DNA of 64,000 nucleotides from JASLEW01 sp963732005 (lineage in GTDB: Bacteria; Acidobacteriota; Thermoanaerobaculia; Multivoradales; UBA5704): contig CAVSXT010000003.1 of NCBI GenBank assembly GCA_963732005.1, forward strand, positions 1,701,766 to 1,765,765. Reading direction: 5' to 3'. Made by a program: the position numbers and the translations under genes. The notes under the pieces are model-generated. The model searched no databases. It saw nothing but the letters and a program-made list of their open reading frames with translations, and was not told where the DNA came from. Of the stretch, positions 46,290-54,897 are shown in pieces (position 1 is the stretch's first letter; each line of letters starts with the position of its first letter).

Positions 46290-46385
46290 GCGGAAGGGGA
46301 GAGGCGGTGCGGTCGAGACGGAGCTGGCCGGCGACCAGCAGTCCTGCTCCGGCAGCATGACCTCGGCACCGCCCCGCACCCACGC
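46290..46385 (+). repeat. Repeat module M1, copy 2
   Basis: Direct repeat of 43275-43365 (AGACGGAGCTGGCCGGCGAC core), extending further to CCGCACCCACGCCG. It cuts off the IS3 transposase. Confidence 0.6.
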
Positions 46386-46496
46386 CGTTATTGAAGGCGG
46401 TAGGCGTCTAGCGCCCGCTCCAGCCGCCGCAAGGCCGCCTCACTCGGCACGGCCTGCCGACCGCACCGGGGATCGGCGGCAGTCGCTGCGTCCCGG

Positions 46497-46980
46497 TCAG
46501 TCGCGGCTCGCCTCGCCGGGACCCTCCGTGAGGCGGTCCACCGCCGCCGCGGCGGCGTCGAGCAGCGCGGGGAGCCGGCTGCGGTCCCGGCGGGCGAGGA
46601 GGCTGTAGCTGTAGAGGAGGCGCGCGAGCCGGTCGTCGCCATTTACGAGGGCCGCGGTGGCGAGCTGGAGGCTGAAGTCCTCGCCCTCGGCCGGCTCGCC
46701 GGGCGCAGGCGCCTGCGGGTCCTGGGCCGGGTCCGGACGGAGGACCGCAGCCTCGAGCTCGTTGCCGAGGCGGTCGAGGCGATCAAGAACGCCGACCACC
46801 GCTTGATGTGGCAGTGCGCCTGGTCGAACTGGAGCGACAGGATTTGGCGCCAGGGTCCGCGCCGCCGAGCGCGTCGCCGCCGCGTGCTGCTCCTCGCCGA
46901 GGGCCTGCCAGTAGAGCCGGACGAGGCGGTCGGGGTCCGCGTGCCACCCGAACAGCGCGCCGTCCACGCCTCGGTCCGAT
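46497..46980 (-). pseudogene. Gene remnant, family M2 copy 2 (unknown)
   Basis: The minus frame reads ALFGWHADPDRLVRLYWQAL, GEEQHAAATRSAARTLAPNP, then LEAAVLRPDPAQDPQAPAPG, EPAEGEDFSLQLATAALVNG and DDRLARLLYSYSLLARRDRS. It shares these last lines with the fragment at 43478-43700 on the opposite strand. A frame break near 46,830 splits it. I cannot name the family. Confidence 0.45.
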
Positions 46981-47371
46981 CCAGGCTCGCTTGCGTTCGT
47001 TCCTGCCGGCACCCGGCCGCCTGGCACCGGTGCCGGCCCCTCGGTCGGGGCATGAACGCGGCCAAACGCCGGGGGCATCCCCTTGGGCACTCGCTCAGAC
47101 CCCGAGCGCATAGGTCCTCTCGCCGCAGTGGCCACGGTCGGCTCAACCTGTCGCGATCGAGGGAGAGACCGGGTGTAGATGCCCGCTCTATTTCGTGACC
47201 GTCCCGTAGGTCTTTCCCGGTTTCCAGCGTGGTCGGGTAGATTCGCCCGCGGCAGAGCGCGGGACGCTTTTGCCTGCCAGTAGGTCCGGCGAGACAAGAG
47301 AAGCCCGCCGGCCCCCCCTTCGTCTTTTGCCGAGCGTGGGGAGAGGGCCGACGGGCTTCCGCGAGGAGGCC
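46981..47371. other. Upstream region of the DUF6431 transposon
   Basis: No gene is seen. TGTAGATGCCCGCTC at 47174 could be an element end, but no matching right end was found. Confidence 0.3.
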
Positions 47372-47938
47372 ATGCTAAGCCTGGCGGGCGTGGGTTGCAA
47401 GCAGTACGAAGAGCGGGTGGGTCGCGGCGGGTCGGTTCCCGCAGTGAACTGCCCGGACCCGGAGTGTCAGGCGTCGCGGCTGCGGGCCCGCGGTTGGTAC
47501 CGGCGGTACCTGGGCGGCGTGCGGAGCGAGGTGCGGCGCCTGCGCTGTCCGCGCTGCGGTGTCAGCCACGCCTTGTTGCCTGAGGACCTGTGCGCGTATC
47601 GCGACGCCACCTTTGCCGCGGTGGAAGCGGCGCTGGATGTGGGCGTGCCGAGCGGCGGTGCGCACGCGGCGGGGCAGGACGGCAGCGCCGGCGTGCGGCG
47701 GGTGCGCCGCTGGCTGCGCAGTGACGGTGCACCGCTGGCGACCGCGGTGCAGGCGTTGCTCGCGCCGGCCGAGGGCTCGTGGTGGCGGCGGGCGCAGCAG
47801 GTGGTCGGCGACGGCGCGGGCTGGCTGACGCGGCTGCGGCACTGGCTGTGGTCGCGGTGGCGCTGCTTCCTCGGCGGCGTGAGCGGGCTGTACCGCCACG
47901 GACGGCCGCGGTGGCGACCGCCGAGCCTTGCTCCATAG
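47372..47938 (+). CDS. DUF6431 zinc-ribbon protein of a DDE/AAA transposon
   Basis: A 188-residue protein with zinc-ribbon pairs CPDPECQASRLRARGWYRRY and RRLRCPRCGVSHALLPEDLC, the DUF6431 layout, followed by a helical part and an Arg/Trp-rich tail. ATG 47372 follows GAGGAGG. Such proteins often accompany transposases and presumably bind element DNA. The next three genes are co-directional, 92 bases downstream. Confidence 0.75.
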   Translation: MLSLAGVGCKQYEERVGRGGSVPAVNCPDPECQASRLRARGWYRRYLGGVRSEVRRLRCPRCGVSHALLPEDLCAYRDATFAAVEAALDVGVPSGGAHAAGQDGSAGVRRVRRWLRSDGAPLATAVQALLAPAEGSWWRRAQQVVGDGAGWLTRLRHWLWSRWRCFLGGVSGLYRHGRPRWRPPSLAP

Positions 47939-48030
47939 GTTGGTAACTGCCCGCGCGAGGCCGGGGCGGCGAAGCTTGGCCGGGACGCTCAGGGATCGAC
48001 CTTGAGCCGATTCCGGGGAGCTGAGCCGCC

Positions 48031-49371
48031 ATGGATGAGACCCTGAGAGAGCAGATCGCGCTGTTCCGCTACGGCGTCATCGCCGAGCTGATCCAGCGTT
48101 CGCTGCAGGCGGGCGAGAAAGAGCAGCTGGTCGGTGCCATCGTCGCCCGGACTTGGGAGATGCCGGGCAGCGCCCGCAGCCGCATCGGCCGCAGCACGGT
48201 GCGCGACTGGATCGAGCTGTACCACAACCACGGCTTCGACGGCCTCAAGCCGGTCCAGCGGGTGGACGCGGGACGCTCGCGGGCGATCCCGGAGCAGGTG
48301 CAGGAGCTGCTGCTGTCGTTGCGCGCCGAGCGCCCCGGCGCCTCGCTCGCCAGCCTGGTCCGTGCGGCGCAGCTGTCGGGCCGGGTGGCGCCGACGCTAC
48401 GGCTCACCCGCAGCGCCGTGCACCGCTTCTTCACCGCGGAGGCCTCGCCGCCGGCGGCCGTGGCGGCGACCAGCGGCGAGCCCGATGCGCTCGCCTTCAC
48501 CCATCCCCACGCCAACGACCTGTGGGTCGGCGACATCATGCACGGGCCGCGCTTGCTCGTCCCCGGCCGGCGCGACGCCGGCAAGACCTATCTCTACGCC
48601 TTGCTCGACGATGCCTCGCGCATGGTGCCGTTCGCCGCCTTCTACCTGGCGGAAAACGCCGCCTGCTTCCAGGATGCCCTCAAGCAAGCATTGTTGCGCC
48701 GCGGGTTGCCCAGAAAGATATACGTCGACAACGGCGCGACGTTTCGCACCCATCACCTGCAGGTCATCTGCGCCACGCTCAACATCGCGCTGATCCACTC
48801 GCGACCCTACCGACCGCGCGGGCGCGGCAAGATCGAGCGCTTCTTCCGCCACGTCCGCACCGCCTTCATGCCCCACGTCACCGCCGAGATGCTCATCGAT
48901 CTGTCGCAGCTCAACCGCGTGCTCTGGGCGTGGCTCGAAACCGAGTACCACCAGACACCGCACCGCGGCCTGGGCGGCCTGACGCCTCTCGACCGCTTCC
49001 TGCAAGACCACGCCCTGGTGCGTCCCGCCCCGGAGCAGCTCAAGCTCTGCCTGCGCATGAAAGTCACCCGCAAGGTCGCCCGCGACCGCACCGTCCGCCT
49101 CGACGGCCGCCTCTACGAAGCCCCCGACGGGTTTGCCGGCGAGACGGTCGAGGTGTTCTATGACCCCTACGATCCCGGCCGGCCCGTGCATTTCCGCCGC
49201 CGCGGTGACACCGCCGAGCGGGCACTGCGCCGCCTCGATCTGCACACCAACGCCAACTTGAGGCGCCTCGCTCGCGATCCCGAGCCGGCCGCCACGCCGG
49301 CATCCCCCACCGGCATCAGCTACCTCGATCTGCTGGCCAAGAAGTTCTACGACGGGGAGGGCGAGAAGTGA
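48031..49371 (+). mobile_element. DDE integrase-core transposase (Mu/TniA-like)
   Basis: A 446-residue transposase. The N-terminal helix-turn-helix (RIGRSTVRDWIELYHNHGFD) is followed by the rve core: NDLWVGDIMHGPRLLV (first Asp), RKIYVDNGATFRTHHLQ (second Asp), RPRGRGKIERFFRHVRTAF (Glu). A Mu C-terminal-type barrel follows (RTVRLDGRLYEAPDGFAGET). The stop overlaps the ATPase start by GTGA. The three genes resemble the transposase-AAA pairs of Tn5053/Tn7-like and IS481-like elements. Confidence 0.9.
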
Positions 49372-50174
49372 GCCTCTACACCACCGTCTTCGGCTTGACC
49401 CATCCTCCCTTCCAGCGCGCCCTGGCCGCCGACCAGCTCTTCCGGCCGCCGGTGCTCGACGAGCTCCACTCCCGGCTGCGCTACCTCGTCGATTCGCAGG
49501 CTCTCGGCCTGCTCACCGGCGAGCCCGGCAGCGGCAAGTCCACCGCCCTGCGGCGGCTCCGCGACGATCTCCACCCCGACCAGGTCCGCGCCGTCTACTT
49601 GCACGACACGCTGGTCAATCCCGCCGACTTCTGCCGCCAGCTCGCGCTCGAGCTCGGACTCCAGCCCGAGTGGTCCCGCGCCATGACCTTCCGCCTGATC
49701 CAGCAGGAGATCGAACGTCTCGTCCAAGAACGGCATCTTACGGTCTTGCTCATCGTCGACGAGGCGCACAACCTCAGGCCCGACGTGCTCGCCCTCGTGC
49801 CGCTGCTCGCCAACTTCGACTGGGACGCCACCGGCCGGCTCGCCGTGCTCTTGGCCGGCCAGGCCGGGCTGCGCCAGATCCTGCGCCTGTCCCACCTCGA
49901 AGCGCTTGCCCAGCGCATCACCATCCGCTTCGCCCTGCGCGGCTTCGATCGCGACACCACAAAGCTCTACCTCGAGCACCGCCTCAAGCTCGCCGGGCTC
50001 CACCGGCCGCTGTTCACTGCCCCCGCCCAGGAGGCGCTCTTCGACGCCTCCCAAGGCGTCATGCGGCGCATCGACACTCTCGCCCACCATGCCCTGGCGG
50101 CCGCCGCCAGCTCGCGCGCCAAGCTCGTCGAGCCCGAGCACGTCGTCGAGGCCGCCGAGGAGCTCCGCGCATGA
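49368..50174 (+). CDS. ExeA/TniB-like AAA ATPase of the transposon
   Basis: A 268-residue ATPase: GLTHPPFQRALAADQLF at the start (ExeA-type), Walker A TGEPGSGKSTALRRL, Walker B LLIVDEAHNLRPD, and sensor region ARRLAVLLAGQ-like LAVLLAGQAGLRQ. It should help the upstream transposase choose targets. GTG 49368 overlaps the transposase stop and the stop overlaps the next start (ATGA). Confidence 0.88.
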   Translation: MSLYTTVFGLTHPPFQRALAADQLFRPPVLDELHSRLRYLVDSQALGLLTGEPGSGKSTALRRLRDDLHPDQVRAVYLHDTLVNPADFCRQLALELGLQPEWSRAMTFRLIQQEIERLVQERHLTVLLIVDEAHNLRPDVLALVPLLANFDWDATGRLAVLLAGQAGLRQILRLSHLEALAQRITIRFALRGFDRDTTKLYLEHRLKLAGLHRPLFTAPAQEALFDASQGVMRRIDTLAHHALAAAASSRAKLVEPEHVVEAAEELRA

Positions 50175-50413
50175 ACGCGCCCGAGCCGATCCTTGCCTAC
50201 CTGAAGACCCAGATGCCGGCCTACCCCTTCGACCCGCAGCTCGACCCGCTGTTTGTCGACGAGCTGATCGCCGACTTCGCCGAGTACGACATCCTCGAGG
50301 AGGCCAAGACTTTCCGCTGGTACTACAACAATTGCCCGGCCAGCCGGCTCAAGAACCTGCGTGCCGGGCTGCGTCGCTGGATCGCGAACTCACGCTTCCG
50401 GACCCCGGCATAG
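50171..50413 (+). CDS. Small helical protein, last gene of the transposon
   Basis: An 80-residue protein (LAYLKTQMPAYPFDPQLDPL, FVDELIADFAEYDILEEAKT, FRWYYNNCPASRLKNLRAGL) starting at an ATG that overlaps the ATPase stop. It is acidic in the middle and basic at the end. The tight coupling argues it is a transposition accessory factor, but I cannot name a family. Confidence 0.7.
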   Translation: MNAPEPILAYLKTQMPAYPFDPQLDPLFVDELIADFAEYDILEEAKTFRWYYNNCPASRLKNLRAGLRRWIANSRFRTPA

Positions 50414-50451
50414 AACGAAAAGAGATTCTAAAGCGGCAGCCCCTCAGTCAC

Positions 50452-50487
50452 ATCCCGGATTCGGCCGCCACCGGTCGAATCCGGGAT
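50452..50487. terminator. Perfect 12-bp hairpin after the transposon genes
   Basis: ATCCCGGATTCG (50452-50463) and CGAATCCGGGAT (50476-50487) are perfect inverted repeats around 12 bases. It may be an intrinsic stop (no T-run) or part of the element end. CGGGATTCGACACCGG at about 50,550 repeats part of it. Confidence 0.5.
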
Positions 50488-50543
50488 CGCACCATCTTCC
50501 GCCTTCTGCCGCCACGGAAAACTCCGAAAAGACGGCCGCGGAA

Positions 50544-51879
50544 TTACGCGGGATTCGACACCGGGACGACGCGGGGCCAGCGTCTTCGGTAGTACCGGGC
50601 GGCGTCGCGGGTCAGGGCCTGCGCCTCGGCCGGCTCGTCCGTGGCGGCCGCAATCAGGAGGTGCCACCTGGCGATGCCTTCGTCCTGCATCCGCCAGCGG
50701 GCGAGCGTCGGTTGGAAGCTCCGCAGGAGACGAACCGCTTGGCGGGCGTTCTCCTGGGCCAGGTAGACCTCGGCCAGGTCGAGGCTCACCAGGGTGAGCT
50801 CCTGACGGAAGCCTGCCTCGCGGAAGTCGTGCCAGACGGCGGAGAGGCCCCGCTCGGCGGCCTCGACCCGCCCCAAGCTCCGGCAGATCCCGCGCCTCGA
50901 GCCAGGGGAGGGTGAGCCGCGGCAGGCTCTCGCGGCAGAGCAGATACCGGGGCCGCATCCGTTCGAGGAGGTCGAGCGCCTCCCAGCCCAAGCCGGAGTC
51001 GTTCAAGAACCAGACGAGCGCGTGGCGGGCGGCGAGCTCGCACCGCGGCTCCCGCGCCGGGTCGAGGAGGCCGAGCGCGCGCTCGGCCAGGCCGGCGCCC
51101 TGAGCGGGGTCGTCATGGCCGACGACGAGCGCGAGCTTGCCCAAGGTCCGCCCCTCCTCGTGGCGGTCGCCATAGAGCCGGTAGAGGGACGCGGCCTGGC
51201 GGAGGAGCCTCGCCGCCTCCGCCGGGTCGCCGCTGGCCATCTCGACTCCCGCCCCGACGCGCAGGAGCCCGGCCCGCTCGAGGCCGTCGCCGGTGCCGCG
51301 CTTGAGAGCAGCTCCGGCGTGGCGCAGCACGGCCTGGGCGGCATCGAGCTGGTGCGCGAGCCGCAGTGCGTCGGCCAAGCTCCCCAGGGCGCGTGCCTCG
51401 AGGTCGTGTGTTAGACCGGGCGGGTAGGCCGGCTCCGGAAGGCGCTCTGTGATTGCCAGCGCGAGCCTGCAGGCGGCCAGGCGGCCCTCGCTGTCCTGCC
51501 AATGGGTCTCGGCGGCGGCCTCAAGAAAGCGAGCTGCAAGCGCCCAGGTGTGGAAGCGCGGGTCGCCGGCGACGAGCTTCCCACGCAGGGGCTCGGGCGT
51601 CCCCTCAAGCGTCGCCCACAGGGCGGCCGCCTCGAGCTGCTCGGTGCGAACGGCTGCGATTCCCTCGGACGATCGCGCGAGACTTCCGGCAAGGGCCTGG
51701 TTGTAGGCTTCCGGACCGCTTGGCAGGGGGGCTGTTCGGGCGCGAGCGCCGCGGACATAGCGCGAGCAGGTCTCGCAGCGGCCCACGAGATGCGCGAGGA
51801 CCCAGGTCGACTCCTCGCTGGTCGAGGCTCCGGTCAGGAGTCGGTCCAGCATCGCGGGTGTGGGATGGTCGTCGGTCAT
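50544..51879 (-). pseudogene. Zinc-finger plus TPR-repeat regulator, frameshifted
   Basis: The N-terminus has a zf-HC2-like site (WVLAHLVGRCETCSRYVRGA), then TPR-type helix pairs (RFLEAAAETHWQDSEGRLAA; RLLRQAASLYRLYGDRHEEG; ARHALVWFLNDSGLGWEALD). At the C/G run 50889-50891 one extra base shifts the frame: the 5' part ends in junk after LPWLEARDL, while the other frame continues properly as SLGRVEAAERGLSAVWHDFR to RDAARYYRRRWPRVVPVSNP. Removing one base restores a single protein of about 445 residues. It is a paralogue of the TPR parts at 54898 and 60986. Mutation and sequencing error cannot be told apart. Confidence 0.75.
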
Positions 51880-51999
51880 CGGAGGTTGGCTCCTCGCAAT
51901 CTGGGAGAGCAGGTCTTGGATGGCCTCTGATTAGTAGTCACGTGACGGTGGTGGTTTGTGACATCGAGGCGGTGCGGAAGTTCTTGCATCCGGCTGCCT

Positions 52000-52075
52000 C
52001 GCTGGGCGCAGGCGCCTGCTGCTTTCGGTCCCGGGTCCGGATAGAGAACCGCCGCCAGGGCAGCCAAGGCGTGTA
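52000..52075 (-). pseudogene. Gene remnant, family M2 copy 3
   Basis: The minus strand reads LHALAALAAVLYPDPGPKAA then GACAQRGS, clearly related to LAALTAVLRPDPAQDPQAPA of the fragments at 43478 and 46497. Only this short stretch remains. No other gene is visible between 51,880 and 52,163. Confidence 0.45.
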
Positions 52076-52163
52076 GCGCGACCCGCCAGACTCGAGCTAA
52101 GGCGACACCAAGTCTTACGACCTGGTGAGCCTTGGGCGATCCTTCCGCAAGGGAGGGTCGTCT

Positions 52164-52304
52164 ATGCCCGAGGTCCTGGCCGGCGACGAGATCCTCGCGA
52201 CTGCCATCCTCGATCGGTGGCTCCACCACAGCCATGTCCTCAACATCAAGGGCAGAAGCTACTGGCTGCGCGACCTCGAGCGTGCCGCGGAACGGACAGA
52301 GTGA
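52164..52304 (+). pseudogene. IstB-like ATPase, C-terminal fragment
   Basis: Forty-six codons (VLAGDEILATAILDRWLHHS then HVLNIKGRSYWLRDLE) match the end of IS21 helper ATPases. It differs from the istB at 38308, so it comes from a different IS21 element. Confidence 0.6.
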
Positions 52305-52330
52305 TGGTCCAGATCACGGACTTGGCGCGG

Positions 52331-52394
52331 CGGTCGTGGGAGGGCCTCCGGCCGGCCCCCACCCCACCGCCGGCCTCCGCCCCTCCCACGACCG
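52331..52394. repeat. Inverted repeat after the IstB fragment
   Basis: CGGTCGTGGGAGGG (52331-52344) and CCCTCCCACGACCG (52381-52394) are a perfect 14-bp inverted repeat with a GC-rich loop that can itself pair. Possibly the terminator or end structure of the lost IS21 element. Confidence 0.6.
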
Positions 52395-52512
52395 GGGAAG
52401 GGCGCCTGTCCGGCGTCAATTAGAAGTGAGGGTCGTGTTGCCTCACAAGGGAATGCTACCAGCAAGTGGACTTGCTTTGCGGGGTCATTTCCTGTGTATG
52501 ACCTCGTCGTCG

Positions 52513-52707
52513 GGGCTGTGGAAGGGGTGGAAACCGGCGAGGGCGGGCGGTGGAGGGCGGGTGTGTGGGGGGCCGGGAGCCGGTTTCCAAGCGACTGTGG
52601 GAACGGCGGACCGGGGGCCGCGGCGGGCGGGGGCAGCGGAGCGCAGCGACGTGGGCGGCCCCCGTTTGGTCCGCGGTTTCCATCAGGCGCGGCGCCTTCC
52701 ATAGCCC
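52513..52707. repeat. Nested-hairpin element 2
   Basis: Outer arms GGGCTGTGGAAGG (52513-52525) and CCTTCCATAGCCC (52695-52707) enclose one hairpin built from GGAAACCGGC/GCCGGTTTCC and a longer one built from GGCGGACCGGGGGCCGC paired to GCGGCCCCCGTTTGGTCCGC. Same design and same outer motif (GCTRTGGAA ... TTCCATAGC) as element 1. Confidence 0.7.
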
Positions 52708-52861
52708 ATGCTTGCGTTGGGTGGGAGGCTCTCCAGGCGCGTAGCGCGCGCGCCAGCGGCCCGTCGTGAAATGCGACGGGGGTGTCAGCAATCATCCCAA
52801 TTCCCCCCCTGAGCGATCATCTGACCCTCCCCCCCTCAGTTGGTGCCAGTCGTCGTCGCCG

Positions 52862-52962
52862 GGTCCGTGCAGCCTGTGGGCGGCGCGTTGTTGGCGCCGT
52901 CCAAGTAGCTGTGGGAAAAGCGCTTCTGGCTTTTTCCATAGCTACGCCAGGATGCACGGACC
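52862..52962. repeat. Nested-hairpin element 3
   Basis: Outer arms GGTCCGTGCA and TGCACGGACC (perfect, 10 bp) enclose a CGGCGC/GCGCCG hairpin and GTAGCTGTGGGAAAAGC paired to GCTTTTTCCATAGCTAC (15 of 17). The motif GCTGTGGGAA...TTCCATAGC is shared with elements 1 and 2 but sits on an inner arm. Confidence 0.7.
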
Positions 52963-53084
52963 ACCAGCTCTGGGTCATGGATAGCCAGCCGGCAAGGGGG
53001 AGCCTTTCGTGATCGGAGAGGGGGAATTTGGGGTGATCGGTGACAGGGGGCCATGAGGCGACCAGCCACGATTGTCCCCGCACC

Positions 53085-54040
53085 TTACCCGCAGCCGCAG
53101 GCCGGAGTGGTGGTGGTGATGGAGGCCTGGGGAAGAGGGGACGTTTTCCACAGTGGCGGCGCTGGCGACGCGGCGAAGACAAGGCTCCGTGCAGCGGCGC
53201 ATCGCCAATCCTTGATCCGGCGCTGAAGCGTCCGGAGCTGGCTATCGGGGAAGACGCCAGGATGCTCAGATTGGAGGCGCTCAAAAAGTTCCTTGCCGAC
53301 GCGGTCTGGCCCGACCTCGAGCCACTCAAGTACACGCGGCCAAACCGTCTCGAAGGGATCCCTGCGCGTGCGCCAATCGCGCGCCGGTCTTGGCAGGGTG
53401 CGATGCGTCGCCCGGACTTCCCCATCTTGCCATGCCGTCGCCAGACCCTTGAGAAAGGAATCCAGGTTCCCGTCGTGGCGTGGAGCAAGATGCGAGGTCT
53501 GGCCAGCTGCTAGTTCAGCAAGGTGATGTTGAACCGCCCGGATCTCTTCCAGGAGGCTTAGCGGGTCGAGCTTCGCTGCCACCTCTCGAAGGCGCCCTTT
53601 CATCTCCTCGGTGATCGCATCGGAGGCGAGGAGTCGTCCGTAGGGAGTCTCGGGTGCATGGTAGACCTTACGGACCTTTGAGCCGAGGCGCGTCTTCGAT
53701 GCCAATTTGAACGAAGGCTGGAAGAAATTTACGAACATCCGAGATGCTGCATAAAGCCGCGAGAGTGCCGAGGCGGCCCTGAGTCCCTCGAGCCTTCGGT
53801 AACCGACCAAGCGGCGAACGACGGCACCGTTCTTCTGCTCCACCCATGCTTGATCATTCTTACGGTACGGGCGAGAGCGAGTGAACTCGATCCCGTGCTG
53901 ATCGCAGTAGGACGCAACGGTCTCATTCATGAACTCGCCCCCATTGTCGGTATCGAATCCACGCAGCGGGAACGGCATGGTAGTGCGCAGCTGCTCAAGC
54001 GCTTCGGCGACCAGCGCCCCGTCGCGGGCGACTAGCCGGG
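53085..54040 (-). pseudogene. DDE transposase, C-terminal part
   Basis: The frame reads back to about 54,040 (VARDGALVAEALEQLRTTMP) and includes GFDTDNGGEFMNETVASYCD (second Asp of the DDE core), SRPYRKNDQAWVEQKNGAVV (Glu region), then a long C-terminal domain (RTLQRRIKDWRCAAARSLVF). The N-terminal helix-turn-helix and first Asp are missing. It resembles the ISNCY/integrase-core transposases with a long tail. Its last residues are antisense to a GC-rich repeat. Confidence 0.7.
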
Positions 54041-54336
54041 CGGCTGGAGATCATGTCGCGCAAGAGTCCGGAGGAAGGGGAGCGGGGACCCCAGGCGGAA
54101 TGAGGGAGCCGGTGTGCCCAAGGATCCCAGGGCGGCAGGCGGCGCGGTTTGGTGAAGGCAATGCCACGCGGCGATCGGCCCTGGCGGAACCGCGCAGCAT
54201 GGAGTGAGAGAACCGCCGCGCCGCCCGCCACCGTCGCGACACCGACAGCGGTACGGCGATTGCCGCAGTCATGGGGGCCGTGGGCAGGCGAAGTCCTGGC
54301 ATGGGCACACTGCAGCCGGCTTGGCTGCGAGCGGTC
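54041..54336. other. Spacer without a recognised gene
   Basis: High GC and open frames in all directions, none with protein-like pattern. Confidence 0.3.
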
Positions 54337-54729
54337 CTACATCCCATGCCGGGCGTGGCCGGGGCGGCGAGCAGCCGGCGCGCAGCCCCCTAGAGGATCG
54401 GCTGAGCCCGTGCAATCGACGCGAGGCCCGGACCTCCCGCCCGCCGGTCGCGAGGAAGGCCGAGGCTGGGGAGCGATAGCCGCAGGATGGCCGGGGCCGG
54501 GAGTGGCCGCGGCGCACTGGCCGTACGGATCAATCGAGCACCCGTTGTCGAGGCGGATGCCACCGAACCATTGGCGAAGAAGGGTCCATGGCTCCCAGAG
54601 GTTGGCGGCGACCAGCGCCGCGGGAGAGCTGGCGGCCTGGAGCAACGGCGCGGCGGCAGCCGGCGGGGGCGCCAGGGCGGCGGCGAACAGCAGGACAGTG
54701 AAGGGGACGAGGACAAGGGCGCGGTGCAT
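54337..54729 (-). CDS. Small secreted Cys-containing protein, divergent from the HTH-TPR regulator
   Basis: A 130-residue protein with a clear signal peptide (MHRALVLVPFTVLLFAAALA, cut near PAAAA). The mature part has LWEPWTLLRQWFGGIRLDNG followed by CSIDPYGQC, and later DCTGSADPLGGC, i.e. two short Cys-bounded Asp-Pro-x-Gly motifs, then a Pro/Arg-rich tail. GGGGAG lies five bases before ATG 54729; the longer frame up to 54894 lacks support. It faces the HTH-TPR gene across a 168-base intergenic region. Function unknown; a signalling or surface peptide role is inferred from context only. Confidence 0.6.
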   Translation of the reverse strand: MHRALVLVPFTVLLFAAALAPPPAAAAPLLQAASSPAALVAANLWEPWTLLRQWFGGIRLDNGCSIDPYGQCAAATPGPGHPAAIAPQPRPSSRPAGGRSGPRVDCTGSADPLGGCAPAARRPGHARHGM

Positions 54730-54833
54730 AGGGACTCCCCTATTGGAGGCGACCGCCGCCGCGGCCGGGACGACCGCCGGGGCGCCCCCAAGAATCCATG
54801 GTGCCGGTGAGGCCGTGAAGAAGATAGTCATCT

Positions 54834-54851
54834 TGTCCTGCCAGCAGGACA
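54834..54851. promoter_or_regulatory. Inverted repeat in the divergent intergenic region, operator candidate
   Basis: TGTCCTGC and GCAGGACA (8 bp, perfect) are separated by two bases. The centre lies 55 bases before the HTH-TPR start and 114 bases before the secreted-protein start, a fitting position for an XRE-type regulator to control both. Confidence 0.55.
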
Positions 54852-54897
54852 GAATGGACGCCTTTTCGACGCATCTTCCACAAAACAGGAGCATCGT

